A stretch of DNA of 64,000 nt, taken from positions 3,844,001 through 3,908,000 of the forward strand of contig OZ242023.1 in the NCBI GenBank assembly GCA_965204915.1, written 5' to 3'. The stretch comes from HK1 sp965204915. Lineage in GTDB: Bacteria; Pseudomonadota; Gammaproteobacteria; HK1. Position numbers and translations under genes: made by a program. Every line of letters begins with the position of its first letter. Position 1 is the stretch's first letter. This document shows positions 35,785-45,187 of this stretch, piece after piece. Below the pieces are notes generated by a model. That model had not been told where the DNA came from, made no database searches, and saw nothing but the letters and a program-made list of their open reading frames with translations.

Positions 35785-36525
35785 TCAGCACTGCATGATC
35801 GTGCGCGAGTACTCCTCGATGCCCATGACCACCGAGGCCGCGCCGGCCCGCCGCCGGATGTCGCTGGTTTCATGCTCCAGCGCGAGGCGGAAGGCGAACT
35901 TCTCGAAGAATGCGTCGTACATCTCGCCGCCGACCGTACCCAGCGCGGAGAGCGCTCCGGACTCGGGGTCGCTCTGCAACAGGATCGTGGCCAGGGGCTG
36001 CTTCGCCGGGCCGCCGAGCACCCGGGCGCCGCCGGCCGGGTCGTAGACGCTCTTCTCGGAGCAACAGAAGATGACCCCGCTCGCCTCGCGTGGCCGGTCG
36101 CCGGAATCCAGGTAGCGCACCTTGCCGTGGCGATAGTTGATGAAGCTCACCTCTCTGGCGGGGTGGCTCATCTTGTGGGCGCAGATCGCGGCGAACGCGA
36201 CGATGGAGCGGCCCTCGCCGGCCCCGCCGGGCCAGGCGTATGGCTCGCCGGCCTCGGTGGAGAGCCCGGCCACGGCGGGCACCGGGCGGCCCAGGTCGAG
36301 CAGGAAGCAGGGGGTGGTCGCGTAAGGGTAGTGGAAGACGTAGGTGCGTCCGGTGTCCAGATCCTGCGCGGTAACCGGCGTGCCGGCGTGGTCGACGAGT
36401 GCGGTGCGGTCATAGAGCCGGGCCGTTGCGCCTTCGGCGGCGAACAGGGTGGGATTCGCGCCGGCCGTCACCGCCGCCGCGGCGCACAGCTTGACGAAGC
36501 GGCGGCGCTCCACCGTCGGGTTCAT
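35785..36525 (-). CDS. Rieske-like iron-sulfur protein with altered cluster motif
   Basis: A 246-residue exported protein. The N-terminal ERRRFVKLCAAAAVTAG looks like a Tat-type signal with an imperfect twin arginine. The Rieske-like domain has box 1 AAICAHKMSHP (C-x-H present). Box 2 reads FCCSEKSVYDP where CPCHGSxFDP or CxxH is expected, so the second histidine ligand is Glu or Lys depending on alignment, and both disulfide cysteines are absent. Downstream GGARVLGGPAKQPLATILL matches the family. It may bind an unusual cluster or none. No cytochrome partner nearby. Start chosen at MNPTVERRRF. Confidence 0.62.
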   Translation of the reverse strand: MNPTVERRRFVKLCAAAAVTAGANPTLFAAEGATARLYDRTALVDHAGTPVTAQDLDTGRTYVFHYPYATTPCFLLDLGRPVPAVAGLSTEAGEPYAWPGGAGEGRSIVAFAAICAHKMSHPAREVSFINYRHGKVRYLDSGDRPREASGVIFCCSEKSVYDPAGGARVLGGPAKQPLATILLQSDPESGALSALGTVGGEMYDAFFEKFAFRLALEHETSDIRRRAGAASVVMGIEEYSRTIMQC

Positions 36526-36625
36526 CGGGGTCTCGATCGGTTCCGGCACCGCCCCTGTGCCCCGTTCAGCTCCGATTCTCCGCGCGAAGGCCGCGCATGG
36601 GAGAGGACGACAATCGCGCACCGGC

Positions 36626-36690
36626 TTCCCGGCGCTCCACCGTGCGACGCCGCGGCGCTCCACCGTCCGCTCCATCGCAGACGCGACGCC
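36626..36690. repeat. repeated gene-start fragment upstream of the Rieske-like gene
   Basis: CGGCGCTCCACCGT, the reverse complement of the codons for TVERR at the Rieske-like protein start (about 36505-36518), occurs twice more at about 36630-36643 and 36653-36666, 23 bp apart. These are further partial copies of a gene start in the window. Confidence 0.5.
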
Positions 36691-36789
36691 GCGTGCGCAA
36701 TGCGTATTCCCGAGTGACGCCACCGCGTTGCCCGCGCGACGGAGAGCCGGGCGAGCTTGCGGAGCGCTGCCGTTCGATCCATGGAGGTC

Positions 36790-37368
36790 TCAACCATTCT
36801 CGCGCAGCCCCTCCACCAGGGGAAGGATGGTTTCATCGAGGACCCGCGGCGTCACCGGTCCGATATGCTTGTAAGCGATACGGCCGTTCCGGTCGACGAC
36901 GAACGTCTCCGGCACTCCGTAGACGCCCCAGTCGAGACCGACGCGGCCGTCGAGGTCGGCTCCGATCCGGGTGTACGGATCGCCCAGGGCGTCGAGCCAG
37001 GCGGCGGCGTCGTTCGGCGTGTCCTTGTAGTTGAGTCCGTGGATCGGGATCGTGCCCTCGCGTTCGAGAGCCAGAAACAGCGGATGCTCGTCCCGGCAGG
37101 CGACGCACCACGAGGCGAAGACGTTCACCAGCGTGACCTCCCCGTGCAGATCCCGTGACGAGAGCCCCTGTTCCCGCCCCTGGACCGGACCGAGCGCGAA
37201 CTCCGGGACGGGCTTGCCGATGAGCGGCGACGGCACCAGGGTCGGATCCCGGTACAGGCCGATGTACAACAGCACCCCGATGCCCGCGAAGATCGCGATC
37301 GGCAGCAGGTACAGCCACAAGCGCCGGGGCGCGGCGGTACCGGCCACGCCGGGGAAGGTCTCGTCCAT
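36790..37368 (-). CDS. ccmG: thiol:disulfide interchange protein CcmG/DsbE
   Basis: A 192-residue periplasmic thioredoxin-like protein anchored by one N-terminal helix (about 17-37). The active site is WCVAC (Cys88 and Cys91) in FASWCVACRDEHPLFLAL; PLIGKPVPEFAL and YGVPETFVVDRNGRIAYKH are CcmG hallmarks. It keeps apocytochrome c thiols reduced for heme attachment. No other ccm genes are in the window, so it is an isolated copy or detached from its operon. Start at MDETFPG, where the anchor begins. Confidence 0.85.
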   Translation of the reverse strand: MDETFPGVAGTAAPRRLWLYLLPIAIFAGIGVLLYIGLYRDPTLVPSPLIGKPVPEFALGPVQGREQGLSSRDLHGEVTLVNVFASWCVACRDEHPLFLALEREGTIPIHGLNYKDTPNDAAAWLDALGDPYTRIGADLDGRVGLDWGVYGVPETFVVDRNGRIAYKHIGPVTPRVLDETILPLVEGLRENG

Positions 37369-37652
37369 GGCCGGGATTCTAGCCCGCATCGGCTCGGATT
37401 CCAGTCCGTATCGCTCACCGGCTCCCCGATCCACCCGGCTCTCGAGCCGGATCACGTTTCGGATGCGCACATCCCGCCGGCTTCGGCCCGGCAGGGTATG
37501 ATCCGTCCCGGGAGACGTCCGACGGATTGCCGCCGCTGCCGCCGGCTCGGCGCCGGGCGTCGGTTGCGAGCCCTCGGCGCCGCGGGCCGTGGCGCCGGCG
37601 TCTTGCGGAGACGTCGTTCCCTTTCATCCATCCAAATGAGGACCCTATCGCC

Positions 37653-38288
37653 GTGATCGACCTCTACACCTGGAGCACCCCCAACGGCCGCAAGGTCTCG
37701 ATCGCCCTCGAGGAGTTCGGGATCGAGTACGAGACGCACCCGATCAATCTCGGAGCGGACGAGCAGTTCCACCCCGACTTCCTGAAGATTTCGCCCAACA
37801 ACAAGATCCCCGCCATCGTCGACCGGGACAACGGCCTTTCGCTGATGGAGTCCGGCGCGATCCTGATCTATCTCGCGGAGAAGACCGGGAAGTTCATGCC
37901 GCGGAGCGGGGAAGGACGCTGGCGTACCGTGGAGTGGCTGATGTGGCAGATGGGCGGCGTCGGTCCGATGCTCGGACAGGCGCACCATTTCCTGAAGTTC
38001 AACCCCGGCAGGAGCGAGTACGCGGAGCGGCGCTTCCGCACCGAGGCGGACCGGCTCTACGGCGTGATGAACGAGCGGCTCGCGGACCGCCCGTACCTCG
38101 CCGGTGACGAGTACACCATCGCGGACATGGCGGCCTGGCCCTGGATCTCGCGCTACGAGTGGCAGGAGATCGACTTCGCGGACTTCCCCGACGTCAGGCG
38201 CTGGTACGTCGAGATTGCCCAACGTCCCGCGGTGCAGCGGGGCTACCACGTGCCGAAGAAGATGAACGAGATCCCGATCCCCGGTTGA
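37653..38288 (+). CDS. glutathione S-transferase (YfcG/Nu-like)
   Basis: A 211-residue GST. It begins VIDLYTWSTPNGRKVSIALEE, where TPNGRK is the motif of the YfcG/Ure2-like disulfide-bond oxidoreductase group with an active-site Thr/Asn rather than Cys. NNKIPAIVDRDNGLSLMESGAIL is the glutathione site; the C-terminal domain has PYLAGDEYTIADMAAWPW. GTG start; an A/G-rich AAATGAGGA lies upstream. It is unrelated to the TGA-containing GST at 8264. Confidence 0.85.
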   Translation: MIDLYTWSTPNGRKVSIALEEFGIEYETHPINLGADEQFHPDFLKISPNNKIPAIVDRDNGLSLMESGAILIYLAEKTGKFMPRSGEGRWRTVEWLMWQMGGVGPMLGQAHHFLKFNPGRSEYAERRFRTEADRLYGVMNERLADRPYLAGDEYTIADMAAWPWISRYEWQEIDFADFPDVRRWYVEIAQRPAVQRGYHVPKKMNEIPIPG

Positions 38289-38423
38289 GCCGCGCCCCGG
38301 AGCCCGCGGTGTGCGTCGTCACCGACCTCACTGCGGCCGAATCGGCCATCGGCGGCGCCGGCCGCCTCGGCGTTCCGCCACCACCGTCGCCGCGCCGCGG
38401 ACCGTTTCCGTCACCGGCGCCGC

Positions 38424-39092
38424 TCAAGAGCTCGTGGTGGCGGCGAGGATCTCCTGGGCGCCCTCGACGATCATCGCCACCGAGACATAGCAGATGACCG
38501 CGAGCCCGAGGTAGGCGATCCAGGGGCGATGTTCGATCTGCCGCGCAATCCACGTCGCCGCGAGCCCCATGAACGCCACCGACAGGGCGAGTCCCACCAC
38601 CAGCACCCAAGTGTGGTCGCGGGCGATGCCGGCGACCGCGAGCACGTTGTCGAGCGACATCGATACGTCGGCGACGACGATCTGGATGATCGCGCTGCGT
38701 ATGGCCTTGGGCGGCGCTTGCTCCCCGGCGGCGGCGTCCGTCCCGCCTGCACGGGAATCCGAGGGGCCGTGCGTTGCGTTACCCCCGTGTGTTGCGTTAC
38801 CCAATGTATCGCGTCGCGCCCTGAGGTCGCGCCACAGCTTCCACGCCACCCACAGCAGCAACAGGCCACCGGCCAACAGCAGCCCCACGATCTGCAGCAA
38901 TTGCACCGTCACCGCCGCGAACGCGATCCGCATCAGGGTCGCGGCGGCGATGCCGATCACGATGACCCGGGTCCGATCCTTCGCCGGCAGGCCCGCTGCG
39001 GCCATGCCGACGACGATCGCATTGTCTCCTGCGAGCACGAGATCGACGATGACGACCTGGAGCAGGGCGCTCAGCTCCGCCACTGAAATCAT
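38424..39092 (-). CDS. TerC family membrane protein (YjbE-like)
   Basis: A 222-residue protein with about six or seven helices. The paired TerC motifs DLVLAGDNAIVVGMA (about 17-31) and VADVSMSLDNVLAVAG (about 140-155) carry the conserved Asp/Asn in the membrane. A hydrophilic insert of about 35 residues (two NATHG words) sits between the halves. TerC proteins are linked to manganese export and tellurite resistance. A yybP-ykoY manganese riboswitch, sometimes found upstream of this family, was not recognised. Confidence 0.82.
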   Translation of the reverse strand: MISVAELSALLQVVIVDLVLAGDNAIVVGMAAAGLPAKDRTRVIVIGIAAATLMRIAFAAVTVQLLQIVGLLLAGGLLLLWVAWKLWRDLRARRDTLGNATHGGNATHGPSDSRAGGTDAAAGEQAPPKAIRSAIIQIVVADVSMSLDNVLAVAGIARDHTWVLVVGLALSVAFMGLAATWIARQIEHRPWIAYLGLAVICYVSVAMIVEGAQEILAATTSS

Positions 39093-39366
39093 GTTCGATG
39101 AGGTCCCGGGGGAGGCGGGCGGCGAGTGTAGCGGATCGAGATCGAGCCCGCGTTGGTGATTGGAGTCCCTGCACCCCGGGAACGGATCGTGCCTGGGAGA
39201 CGTCCGTGGAACACCGGCGTTCAGCCCGTACGGGGCCGTATCGCGGGCATCCCGGTCCCGTGACGGGTGGCCGTGCCGCGCATCCCCGGAATCGACACCC
39301 TATACTCCCGTCCCGGAACACCCGGCGGCGACTGCCTCACGACCGTTCCGTCCTGCGGCAAACGAG

Positions 39367-41145
39367 ATGACGAGCACCAACGACCGCTACGGCTACGATC
39401 TCGGGACCTTCTCCCGCGCCGTCTCGACCCGTTCGGCCGAGGCGCAGCTCTGGTTCGACCGGGGGCTGGCGTGGTGCTACGCATTCGGCCACGAGGAGGC
39501 GGTGCGCTGCTTCCGGCGGGCGGCCGTCCACGACCCCGGCTGCGCGATGGCTTGGTGGGGGATCGGCTACGCCGCCGGCCCCTATTACAACAAGCCGTGG
39601 AGCAAGTTCGACCCGGCCGACCTCGCGGCCACCCTGTGCGAAGTCCGCGCCGCCACCCGGCAGGCGCTGGAGCGCATCGGGAACACGAGCCCGGTGGAGC
39701 GGGCGCTCATCGAAGCGCTCGCGCGGCGCTATCCCTCGCCGGAGCCGGACGGCGACTTCGACCGGTGGAACGACGGCTACGCCGATGCGATGCGCGAGGT
39801 GTACCGCTCGTTCCCGGACGATCCGGACGTATCCGCGCTGTTCGCCGAGGCGCTCATGAACCGCACCCCCTGGGCCTTGTGGGACCTCGGGACGGGCGGG
39901 CCGGCCGAGGGCGCGGACACCCTGGAAGCGCTCGCGGCGCTCGAAGAAGGCATGAGCGCCCTGGAAGCGGCGGGCGGGCCGGACCACCCCGGCCTGCTGC
40001 ACATGTACCTGCACGCCCTGGAGATGTCCCCGCATCCGGAGCGCGCGTTGCGCGCGGCCGACCGCCTGCGCGACCTCGTGCCCGACGCCGGCCACCTGCG
40101 GCACATGCCCACCCACATCGACGTCCAGTGCGGGGACTACCACGCGACGGTGGAGTGGAACGTCCGCGCCGTCGCCGCCGACCGGAAGTTCTTCGAGCGC
40201 GAGACCCCCGGACCCTGGTTCACGCTCTCCTTCGCCCACAACTACCACTTCATGCTCTACGGAGCGATGCTCCTCGGCCACCACCGGGCCGCGACGGAGG
40301 CGACGGCGGGCCTGCTGGAGGCCCTCCCCGAATCGGTGCTCCGGGTGGAGAGCCCGCCGATGGCGGACTGGCTGGAAGGCTACGTCGCGATGCAGGTGCA
40401 CGCGCCCATCCGCTTCGGCCAATGGCGCGAGATCCTCGCCATGCCGTTGCCGCAGGATCCGGTCCTCTACTGCACGACGACCGCGATGCTGCACTACGCC
40501 AGGGGGCTCGCGCACGCGGTGCTGGAGGACGTGCCCGCGGCGCGGGCCGAGCAGGCGCGCTTCGAGGCCGCGGTGGCCCGGGTGCCGGCCACCCGCACCG
40601 TGTTCAACAACACCTGCCTCGACATCCTCGCCATCGCCGCGCGGATGCTGGACGGCGAGGTGAGCTACCGCGCGGGCGATCACGAGACGGCGTTCGAGCA
40701 CCTTCGAGCCGCGGTCCGGCTCGTCGACGCGCTGCCCTACGACGAGCCCTGGGGCTGGATGCAGCCGCCTCGGCACGCGCTCGGCGCGCTCCTGCTGGAG
40801 CAGGGCCGGGTGGAGGAGGCGGAGGTCGTCTACCGGACCGACCTCGGGCTCGGCCGCGCCCCGGCCGTCTCCCGATCATCGGGAAGCGATGCGAATGCCG
40901 GTGGAAACGGCCTCGGGTTCGATGGTGACGACGCTCCGATCCGGACCTGCCGGCATCCCGACAACGTCTGGAGCCTGCACGGCTTCCACGAATGCCTCGT
41001 GCGCCAGGGCAAGCGGGCCGAGGCGGACCTGATCGCCCCGCGGCTCACCCTGGCGCTGGCAAGAACCGACGTGCCGATCGAATCCTCGTGCCTGTGCCGG
41101 CGCCGGTGCGTACCGCATTCCCCTGGACGCGGCCCGCGGGAGTAG
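39367..41145 (+). CDS. TPR-repeat protein
   Basis: A 592-residue cytoplasmic-looking protein of helical repeats. Clear TPR-like units occur at WFDRGLAWCYAFGHEEAVRCF, LGALLLEQGRVEEAEVVYRTDL and LHGFHECLVRQGKRAEADL; conserved-looking stretches DAGHLRHMPTHIDVQCGDYH and SFAHNYHFMLYGAMLLGHH occur in the middle. No signal peptide. It resembles large uncharacterised TPR proteins of proteobacteria and actinobacteria. The last 20 residues, rich in Cys and Arg, look unconserved. Function unknown. Confidence 0.7.
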   Translation: MTSTNDRYGYDLGTFSRAVSTRSAEAQLWFDRGLAWCYAFGHEEAVRCFRRAAVHDPGCAMAWWGIGYAAGPYYNKPWSKFDPADLAATLCEVRAATRQALERIGNTSPVERALIEALARRYPSPEPDGDFDRWNDGYADAMREVYRSFPDDPDVSALFAEALMNRTPWALWDLGTGGPAEGADTLEALAALEEGMSALEAAGGPDHPGLLHMYLHALEMSPHPERALRAADRLRDLVPDAGHLRHMPTHIDVQCGDYHATVEWNVRAVAADRKFFERETPGPWFTLSFAHNYHFMLYGAMLLGHHRAATEATAGLLEALPESVLRVESPPMADWLEGYVAMQVHAPIRFGQWREILAMPLPQDPVLYCTTTAMLHYARGLAHAVLEDVPAARAEQARFEAAVARVPATRTVFNNTCLDILAIAARMLDGEVSYRAGDHETAFEHLRAAVRLVDALPYDEPWGWMQPPRHALGALLLEQGRVEEAEVVYRTDLGLGRAPAVSRSSGSDANAGGNGLGFDGDDAPIRTCRHPDNVWSLHGFHECLVRQGKRAEADLIAPRLTLALARTDVPIESSCLCRRRCVPHSPGRGPRE

Positions 41146-41323
41146 CCGCCGAAGCGTAGCGGACGCGACCCGTTCCGCAGCGTGACGTCGTCCCGGAGGC
41201 GCGACGGCGCGCGCGTCGCCGCCGCCTGGAATCTGCTATCTTCGCCGTCCGTTGCACCGTCGCAACCGCGACCGCGGCCGGTTGCGGGTCGAGCCTTCGG
41301 AGGATCCACCAATCGACGCGCCG

Positions 41324-42145
41324 ATGGCCGCTTCCCGCCCGCCGCCGCCGTACGTCCGCCGCGGGCGCTGGTGGAACGCGCCGTGGTTCGACACCCTCCA
41401 GTTCGTCGTGTTCACGGGCGCCCTGCTGTGGCTGACGGTCACCGGCGCGATGAGCATGGGGTACAACTGGCAGTGGTACCGCGTGCCCCGCTTCATCTAC
41501 CGCGTGGTGGACGGCGAGCTGATCTGGGGGCCGCTGATGAAGGGGCTGGTGGTCACCCTGGAGATCACCGCGTACAGCGTCGTCATCACCCTCGCGATCG
41601 GGCTGGTCACGGCCCTGCTGCGGCTCTCGAGCTCCTGGTCCGGGCGGATCGTCTCGAAGGTCTACCTGGAGGCGATCCGCAACACCCCGCTGCTGATCCA
41701 GATCTACCTGTTCTACTTCGTCCTCGGCCCGATCGTCGGCCTGGACCGGTTCTGGGTCGGGGTCCTGTGCCTGTCGGTGTTCGAGGGCGCGTTCGCCTGC
41801 GAGGTGATCCGGGCCGGGATCCTGTCCGTCCCGCGCGGGCAGTGGGAGGCGAGCGACAGCATCGGGCTCGACCGCTTGCAGGGATACCTCCACGTGATCC
41901 TCCCGCAGGCGGTGCCGCTGATGCTTCCGCCGCTGACCGGGCTCGTCATCTCGCTCATCAAGAACTCGGCCATCGTCAGCGTCATCGCGGTGTTCGACCT
42001 CACCACCGAGGGGCGCAACATCATCGCGGACACGTTCCTGAGCTTCGAGATCTGGATGACGGTCGCCGCCATCTACCTGGTGCTGACCGTCACCCTGTCG
42101 GTGTTCGTGAGCTATCTCGAGCACCGCGTCCGGGTGCGCACGTAG
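41324..42145 (+). CDS. polar amino acid ABC transporter permease, first
   Basis: A 273-residue His/Glu/Gln/Arg-type permease. The helices begin at about 27; the domain start GLVVTLEITAYSVVITLAIGL is typical. The EAA loop is QWEASDSIGLDRLQGYLHVILPQAVPLMLPP, and KNSAIVSVIAVFDLTTEGRNI follows. An extra N-terminal helix before the permease core is shared with the second permease. First gene of a four-gene amino acid importer. Confidence 0.85.
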   Translation: MAASRPPPPYVRRGRWWNAPWFDTLQFVVFTGALLWLTVTGAMSMGYNWQWYRVPRFIYRVVDGELIWGPLMKGLVVTLEITAYSVVITLAIGLVTALLRLSSSWSGRIVSKVYLEAIRNTPLLIQIYLFYFVLGPIVGLDRFWVGVLCLSVFEGAFACEVIRAGILSVPRGQWEASDSIGLDRLQGYLHVILPQAVPLMLPPLTGLVISLIKNSAIVSVIAVFDLTTEGRNIIADTFLSFEIWMTVAAIYLVLTVTLSVFVSYLEHRVRVRT

Positions 42146-42195
42146 GAACATGGCGCGCACCTTTTTTTTCGACACCACCCGAGAAGGAGAAGGCA

Positions 42196-43041
42196 ATGCA
42201 TCCGTCCGTAGCAGCAGCATCGAAGTGGGGCATGGCGGCGGTACTCGGCACGGCGCTGGCGGCCGGCGCCGCGGCGCAGGGGACCCAGCAGCAGCTCTCC
42301 TCGGAGAGCGTCATCGAGACGATCAAGAAGCGCGGCGCGCTCAAGGTCGGCATGTCCACGTTCGTGCCGTGGGCGATGCGCGACAAGAACGGGGAGCTGG
42401 TCGGGTTCGAGATCGACGTGGCGAAGAAGGTCGCGGCGGACATGGACGTGGACGTCGAGTTCGTCCCGACCTCCTGGGACGGGATCATTCCGGCCCTGAT
42501 CGCGGGCAAGTTCGACGTGATCATCGGCGGCATGAGCGTGCGCCCACAGCGCAACCTCACCATCAACTTCACCATTCCCTACGCGCATTCGGGCATGGGG
42601 ATCGCGGCCAACAAGGCGATGGCCGCGGACATGAAGTGGCCGGACGACTACGACAGCGCCGACGTGACCTTGTCGTGCCGCCGCGGCGCGACCTCGTGCA
42701 ACGACGCGGACCGGCTGTTCCCGAAGGCGACGGTGCGCAAGTTCGACGACGACGTGCAGGCGTTCCAGGAGGTGCTGAACGGCAACGCGCATGCGGTCCT
42801 CTCGTCGTACCCGAAGCCGGTGGAGTGGGCCAGCGGCAATCCGGAACACATCTTCCTTCCGACCACGGACAACCTGTCGCAGGGCGACGAGGCGTTCGGA
42901 CTGCGCAAGGGGGATCCGGATGCGCTGAACTTCTTCTCCAACTGGATCCTCGTCAACACGACGAACCGCTGGCTGGCGGAGCGCCACCACTACTGGTTCA
43001 AGACCCGGGACTGGGTGGATCAGGTCAATCCGGACCAGTAA
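42196..43041 (+). CDS. polar amino acid ABC transporter binding protein
   Basis: A 281-residue periplasmic protein with a signal peptide (about 1-28, ending GAAAQG). The family-3 binding-protein core is SVIETIKKRGALKVGMSTFVPWAMRDKNGELVGFEIDVAK with IPALIAGKFDVIIGGMSVRPQRNLTINFTIPY. The Arg of RPQR and Asp of FEIDVAK normally contact the amino acid backbone. Ribosome binding site GAGAAGGAGAAGG just upstream. It delivers ligand to the flanking permeases. Confidence 0.87.
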   Translation: MHPSVAAASKWGMAAVLGTALAAGAAAQGTQQQLSSESVIETIKKRGALKVGMSTFVPWAMRDKNGELVGFEIDVAKKVAADMDVDVEFVPTSWDGIIPALIAGKFDVIIGGMSVRPQRNLTINFTIPYAHSGMGIAANKAMAADMKWPDDYDSADVTLSCRRGATSCNDADRLFPKATVRKFDDDVQAFQEVLNGNAHAVLSSYPKPVEWASGNPEHIFLPTTDNLSQGDEAFGLRKGDPDALNFFSNWILVNTTNRWLAERHHYWFKTRDWVDQVNPDQ

Positions 43042-43110
43042 CCCCGTCCCGGATCGATCACCGTCCCGCGGGACCGGCGCCGGACGGCGCCGGTCCCCTC
43101 CCCGGACGAG

Positions 43111-43255
43111 ACCCATGGCCTCGCGGCTCGAAACCACACGTCTCCCGGTGGCGGTGACGGCGGGCTTCCTCCCCGGGTCGGACCCATGACCCCGCGGCGC
43201 GGAACCGCAGGCCTCCCGTAGCGGCGATGGCGCGTTTCCTTCTTGTGCCGGGTCC
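43111..43255 (+). repeat. 70-bp tandem copies of a permease gene start
   Basis: Three consecutive units of 70-71 bp each contain ACCCATG or TCCATG followed by (G/A)CC(T/C)CGCGGC; their ATGs are at 43115, 43186 and 43256. The third is the true start of the permease gene. The first two are decayed copies of its leader and first codons, so the 214-bp gap after the binding-protein gene is largely duplicated gene-start sequence. Confidence 0.7.
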
Positions 43256-44143
43256 ATGACCCCGCGGCGCGCAAGGTCCCGCCTCGGCTGGGTCGACGTC
43301 GCGGTCTTCGCGGCCCTGATCGCGGCCGTCGCCTACGTCTGGTACCGGGTCGATACGGTGCTGGAGTACCGCTGGGACTGGGCCGTCATCCCCCACTACC
43401 TGTACCGCTGGGACGAGGAGCAGCAACGGTGGGTCGCGAACCTGCTGATGCAGGGCCTCTACACGACGATCCGGCTCGCGCTGTGGAGCATCGTGCTGGC
43501 CGCGGCCATCGGCGTGGTGTTCGGCATCATGCGCACGAGCCGGCGCCTGTTCCCGCGGATGCTGAGCCGGGTCTACGTCGAGCTGATCCGCAACATCCCG
43601 CCGCTGGTCTTCATCTTCATCTTCTACTTCTTCATCAGCAGCCGGATCATGCCGTTGCTCGGCATCGAGGGGTTCATACGCAACGCCTCGCCCGAGACCC
43701 TGGCGTGGCTGGAGGTCCTGTTCGGGCCGCCGAAGCTCATCTCGAACGTGATCTCCGGGATCATCTGCCTCGCCATGTTCGAGGGCGCGTACGTGACCGA
43801 GATCGTGCGGGCCGGCATCCAGTCCATCCCGAAGACGCAGACCGAGGCGGGCCTGAGCATCGGCCTGTCCCGCTTGCAGCTCATGCGCTACGTGATCCTG
43901 CCCCAGGCGGTGCAACGGGTGGTTCCGCCGCTGGCCGGGCAGTTCATCACCCTGGTGAAGGATTCGTCCATCGTGTCGCTGATCTCGATCCAGGAGCTGA
44001 CCTTCCTCGCGATCGAGACCTCGGTGTCGACGGAGAGGGTGTTCGAGGTGTGGATCACGGTGGCCGGGCTGTACTTCGCCGTATGCTGGTCCTGTGCGCT
44101 GCTGTTCGACTGGATGGAGCGGCGCATGGCGGTCGAACGATGA
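43256..44143 (+). CDS. polar amino acid ABC transporter permease, second
   Basis: A 295-residue permease paralogous to the first. LMQGLYTTIRLALWSIVLAAAIG opens the core, and the EAA loop is QTEAGLSIGLSRLQLMRYVILPQAVQRVVPP followed by KDSSIVSLISIQELTFLA. A linker of about 30 residues (GFIRNASPETLAWLEVLFG) enlarges it. The region after its stop (44140-44250) contains a 33-bp direct repeat with a period of about 78 bp. Confidence 0.86.
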   Translation: MTPRRARSRLGWVDVAVFAALIAAVAYVWYRVDTVLEYRWDWAVIPHYLYRWDEEQQRWVANLLMQGLYTTIRLALWSIVLAAAIGVVFGIMRTSRRLFPRMLSRVYVELIRNIPPLVFIFIFYFFISSRIMPLLGIEGFIRNASPETLAWLEVLFGPPKLISNVISGIICLAMFEGAYVTEIVRAGIQSIPKTQTEAGLSIGLSRLQLMRYVILPQAVQRVVPPLAGQFITLVKDSSIVSLISIQELTFLAIETSVSTERVFEVWITVAGLYFAVCWSCALLFDWMERRMAVER

Positions 44144-44250
44144 CGACGCGACCGCTGGCGCGGTCGCCCCGCGATTCCGCTTGCGCGAAATCGCCGACAG
44201 CGGTTCCGACGCAGCGGATGAGGACGCGACCGCCGGCGTGGTCGCCCCGT
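44140..44250. repeat. 33-bp direct repeat at permease gene end
   Basis: ATGACGACGCGACCGCTGGC at 44140 and ATGAGGACGCGACCGCCGGC at 44218 begin two near-identical 33-bp blocks, each ending GGTCGCCCCG. The first overlaps the permease stop codon, so this is another partial duplication of a gene end. Confidence 0.6.
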
Positions 44251-44332
44251 GTACGATCCGCGACGGCTTTCCGTTCCATGCCGGAGAGCCCGCGGCTGGC
44301 CTCGGTCGAGCCGGCATGACCCGGGGGAGGAC

Positions 44333-45082
44333 ATGCAGATGACCGGCAACGTCGTGATCGAGCTCGAAGGCGTGAACAAGTGGTTCGGCGACTTCCACGT
44401 GCTCAAGGACATCGACCTGCGGGTCCGCGAAGGCGAGCGCGTGGTCGTCTGCGGGCCGTCCGGATCCGGCAAGTCCACCGTGATCCGCTGCATCAACCGC
44501 CTCGAAGAGCACCAGGAAGGGCGCATCGTGGTCGATGGGCAGGAGCTCGACGACGACACCCGGAACGTGGCCGCGGTCCGGCGCGAGGTCGGGATGGTGT
44601 TCCAGCAGTTCAACCTCTTTCCCCACCTGACGGTCCTGGAGAACTGCATGCTCGGGCCGGTCCGGGCGCGCGGGCTGTCGAAGGCGGAGGCGCGCGACCG
44701 CGCGATGGAGTATCTCGCCCGGGTCCGGATCCCGGAGCAGGCGGAGAAGTACCCGAGCCAGCTCTCGGGCGGCCAGCAGCAGCGGGTGGCCATCGCCCGG
44801 TCGCTGTGCATGGAGCCGAAGGTGATGCTGTTCGACGAGCCGACCTCCGCCCTGGACCCCGAGATGATCAAGGAGGTCCTGGATGCGATGATCGATCTCG
44901 CCCGGAGCGGCATGACGATGATCGTGGTCACCCACGAGATGGGCTTCGCGCGCACCGTGGCCGACGGGATGGTGTTCATGGACGAGGGCCGGATCGTCGA
45001 AGCCGCCCCCCCGGACCGGTTCTTCGCCAACCCCGAGAGCGACCGCACGAAGCTGTTCCTGAGCCAGATTCTTTCGCACTGA
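44333..45082 (+). CDS. polar amino acid ABC transporter ATPase (GlnQ-type)
   Basis: A 249-residue ABC ATPase: Walker A CGPSGSGKSTVIRCI (about 38-52), Q-loop FQQFNLFPHLTVLEN, signature LSGGQQQRVAIARSL, Walker B VMLFDEPTSALDPEM, and the switch His in VVTHEMGFAR. These are standard for amino acid importers. Start ATG 44333 follows GGGGGAGG at ideal spacing. Last gene of the transporter operon. Confidence 0.92.
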   Translation: MQMTGNVVIELEGVNKWFGDFHVLKDIDLRVREGERVVVCGPSGSGKSTVIRCINRLEEHQEGRIVVDGQELDDDTRNVAAVRREVGMVFQQFNLFPHLTVLENCMLGPVRARGLSKAEARDRAMEYLARVRIPEQAEKYPSQLSGGQQQRVAIARSLCMEPKVMLFDEPTSALDPEMIKEVLDAMIDLARSGMTMIVVTHEMGFARTVADGMVFMDEGRIVEAAPPDRFFANPESDRTKLFLSQILSH

Positions 45083-45187
45083 CCGGCATCGTCCGGTCCT
45101 CGCGGAGTTCGTACCGGTGCGACATCCAGGCGGGTACGCCGCATCCCCTGCGTCCGGCCACGACCGGTACGAATTCGGATCACCGAC

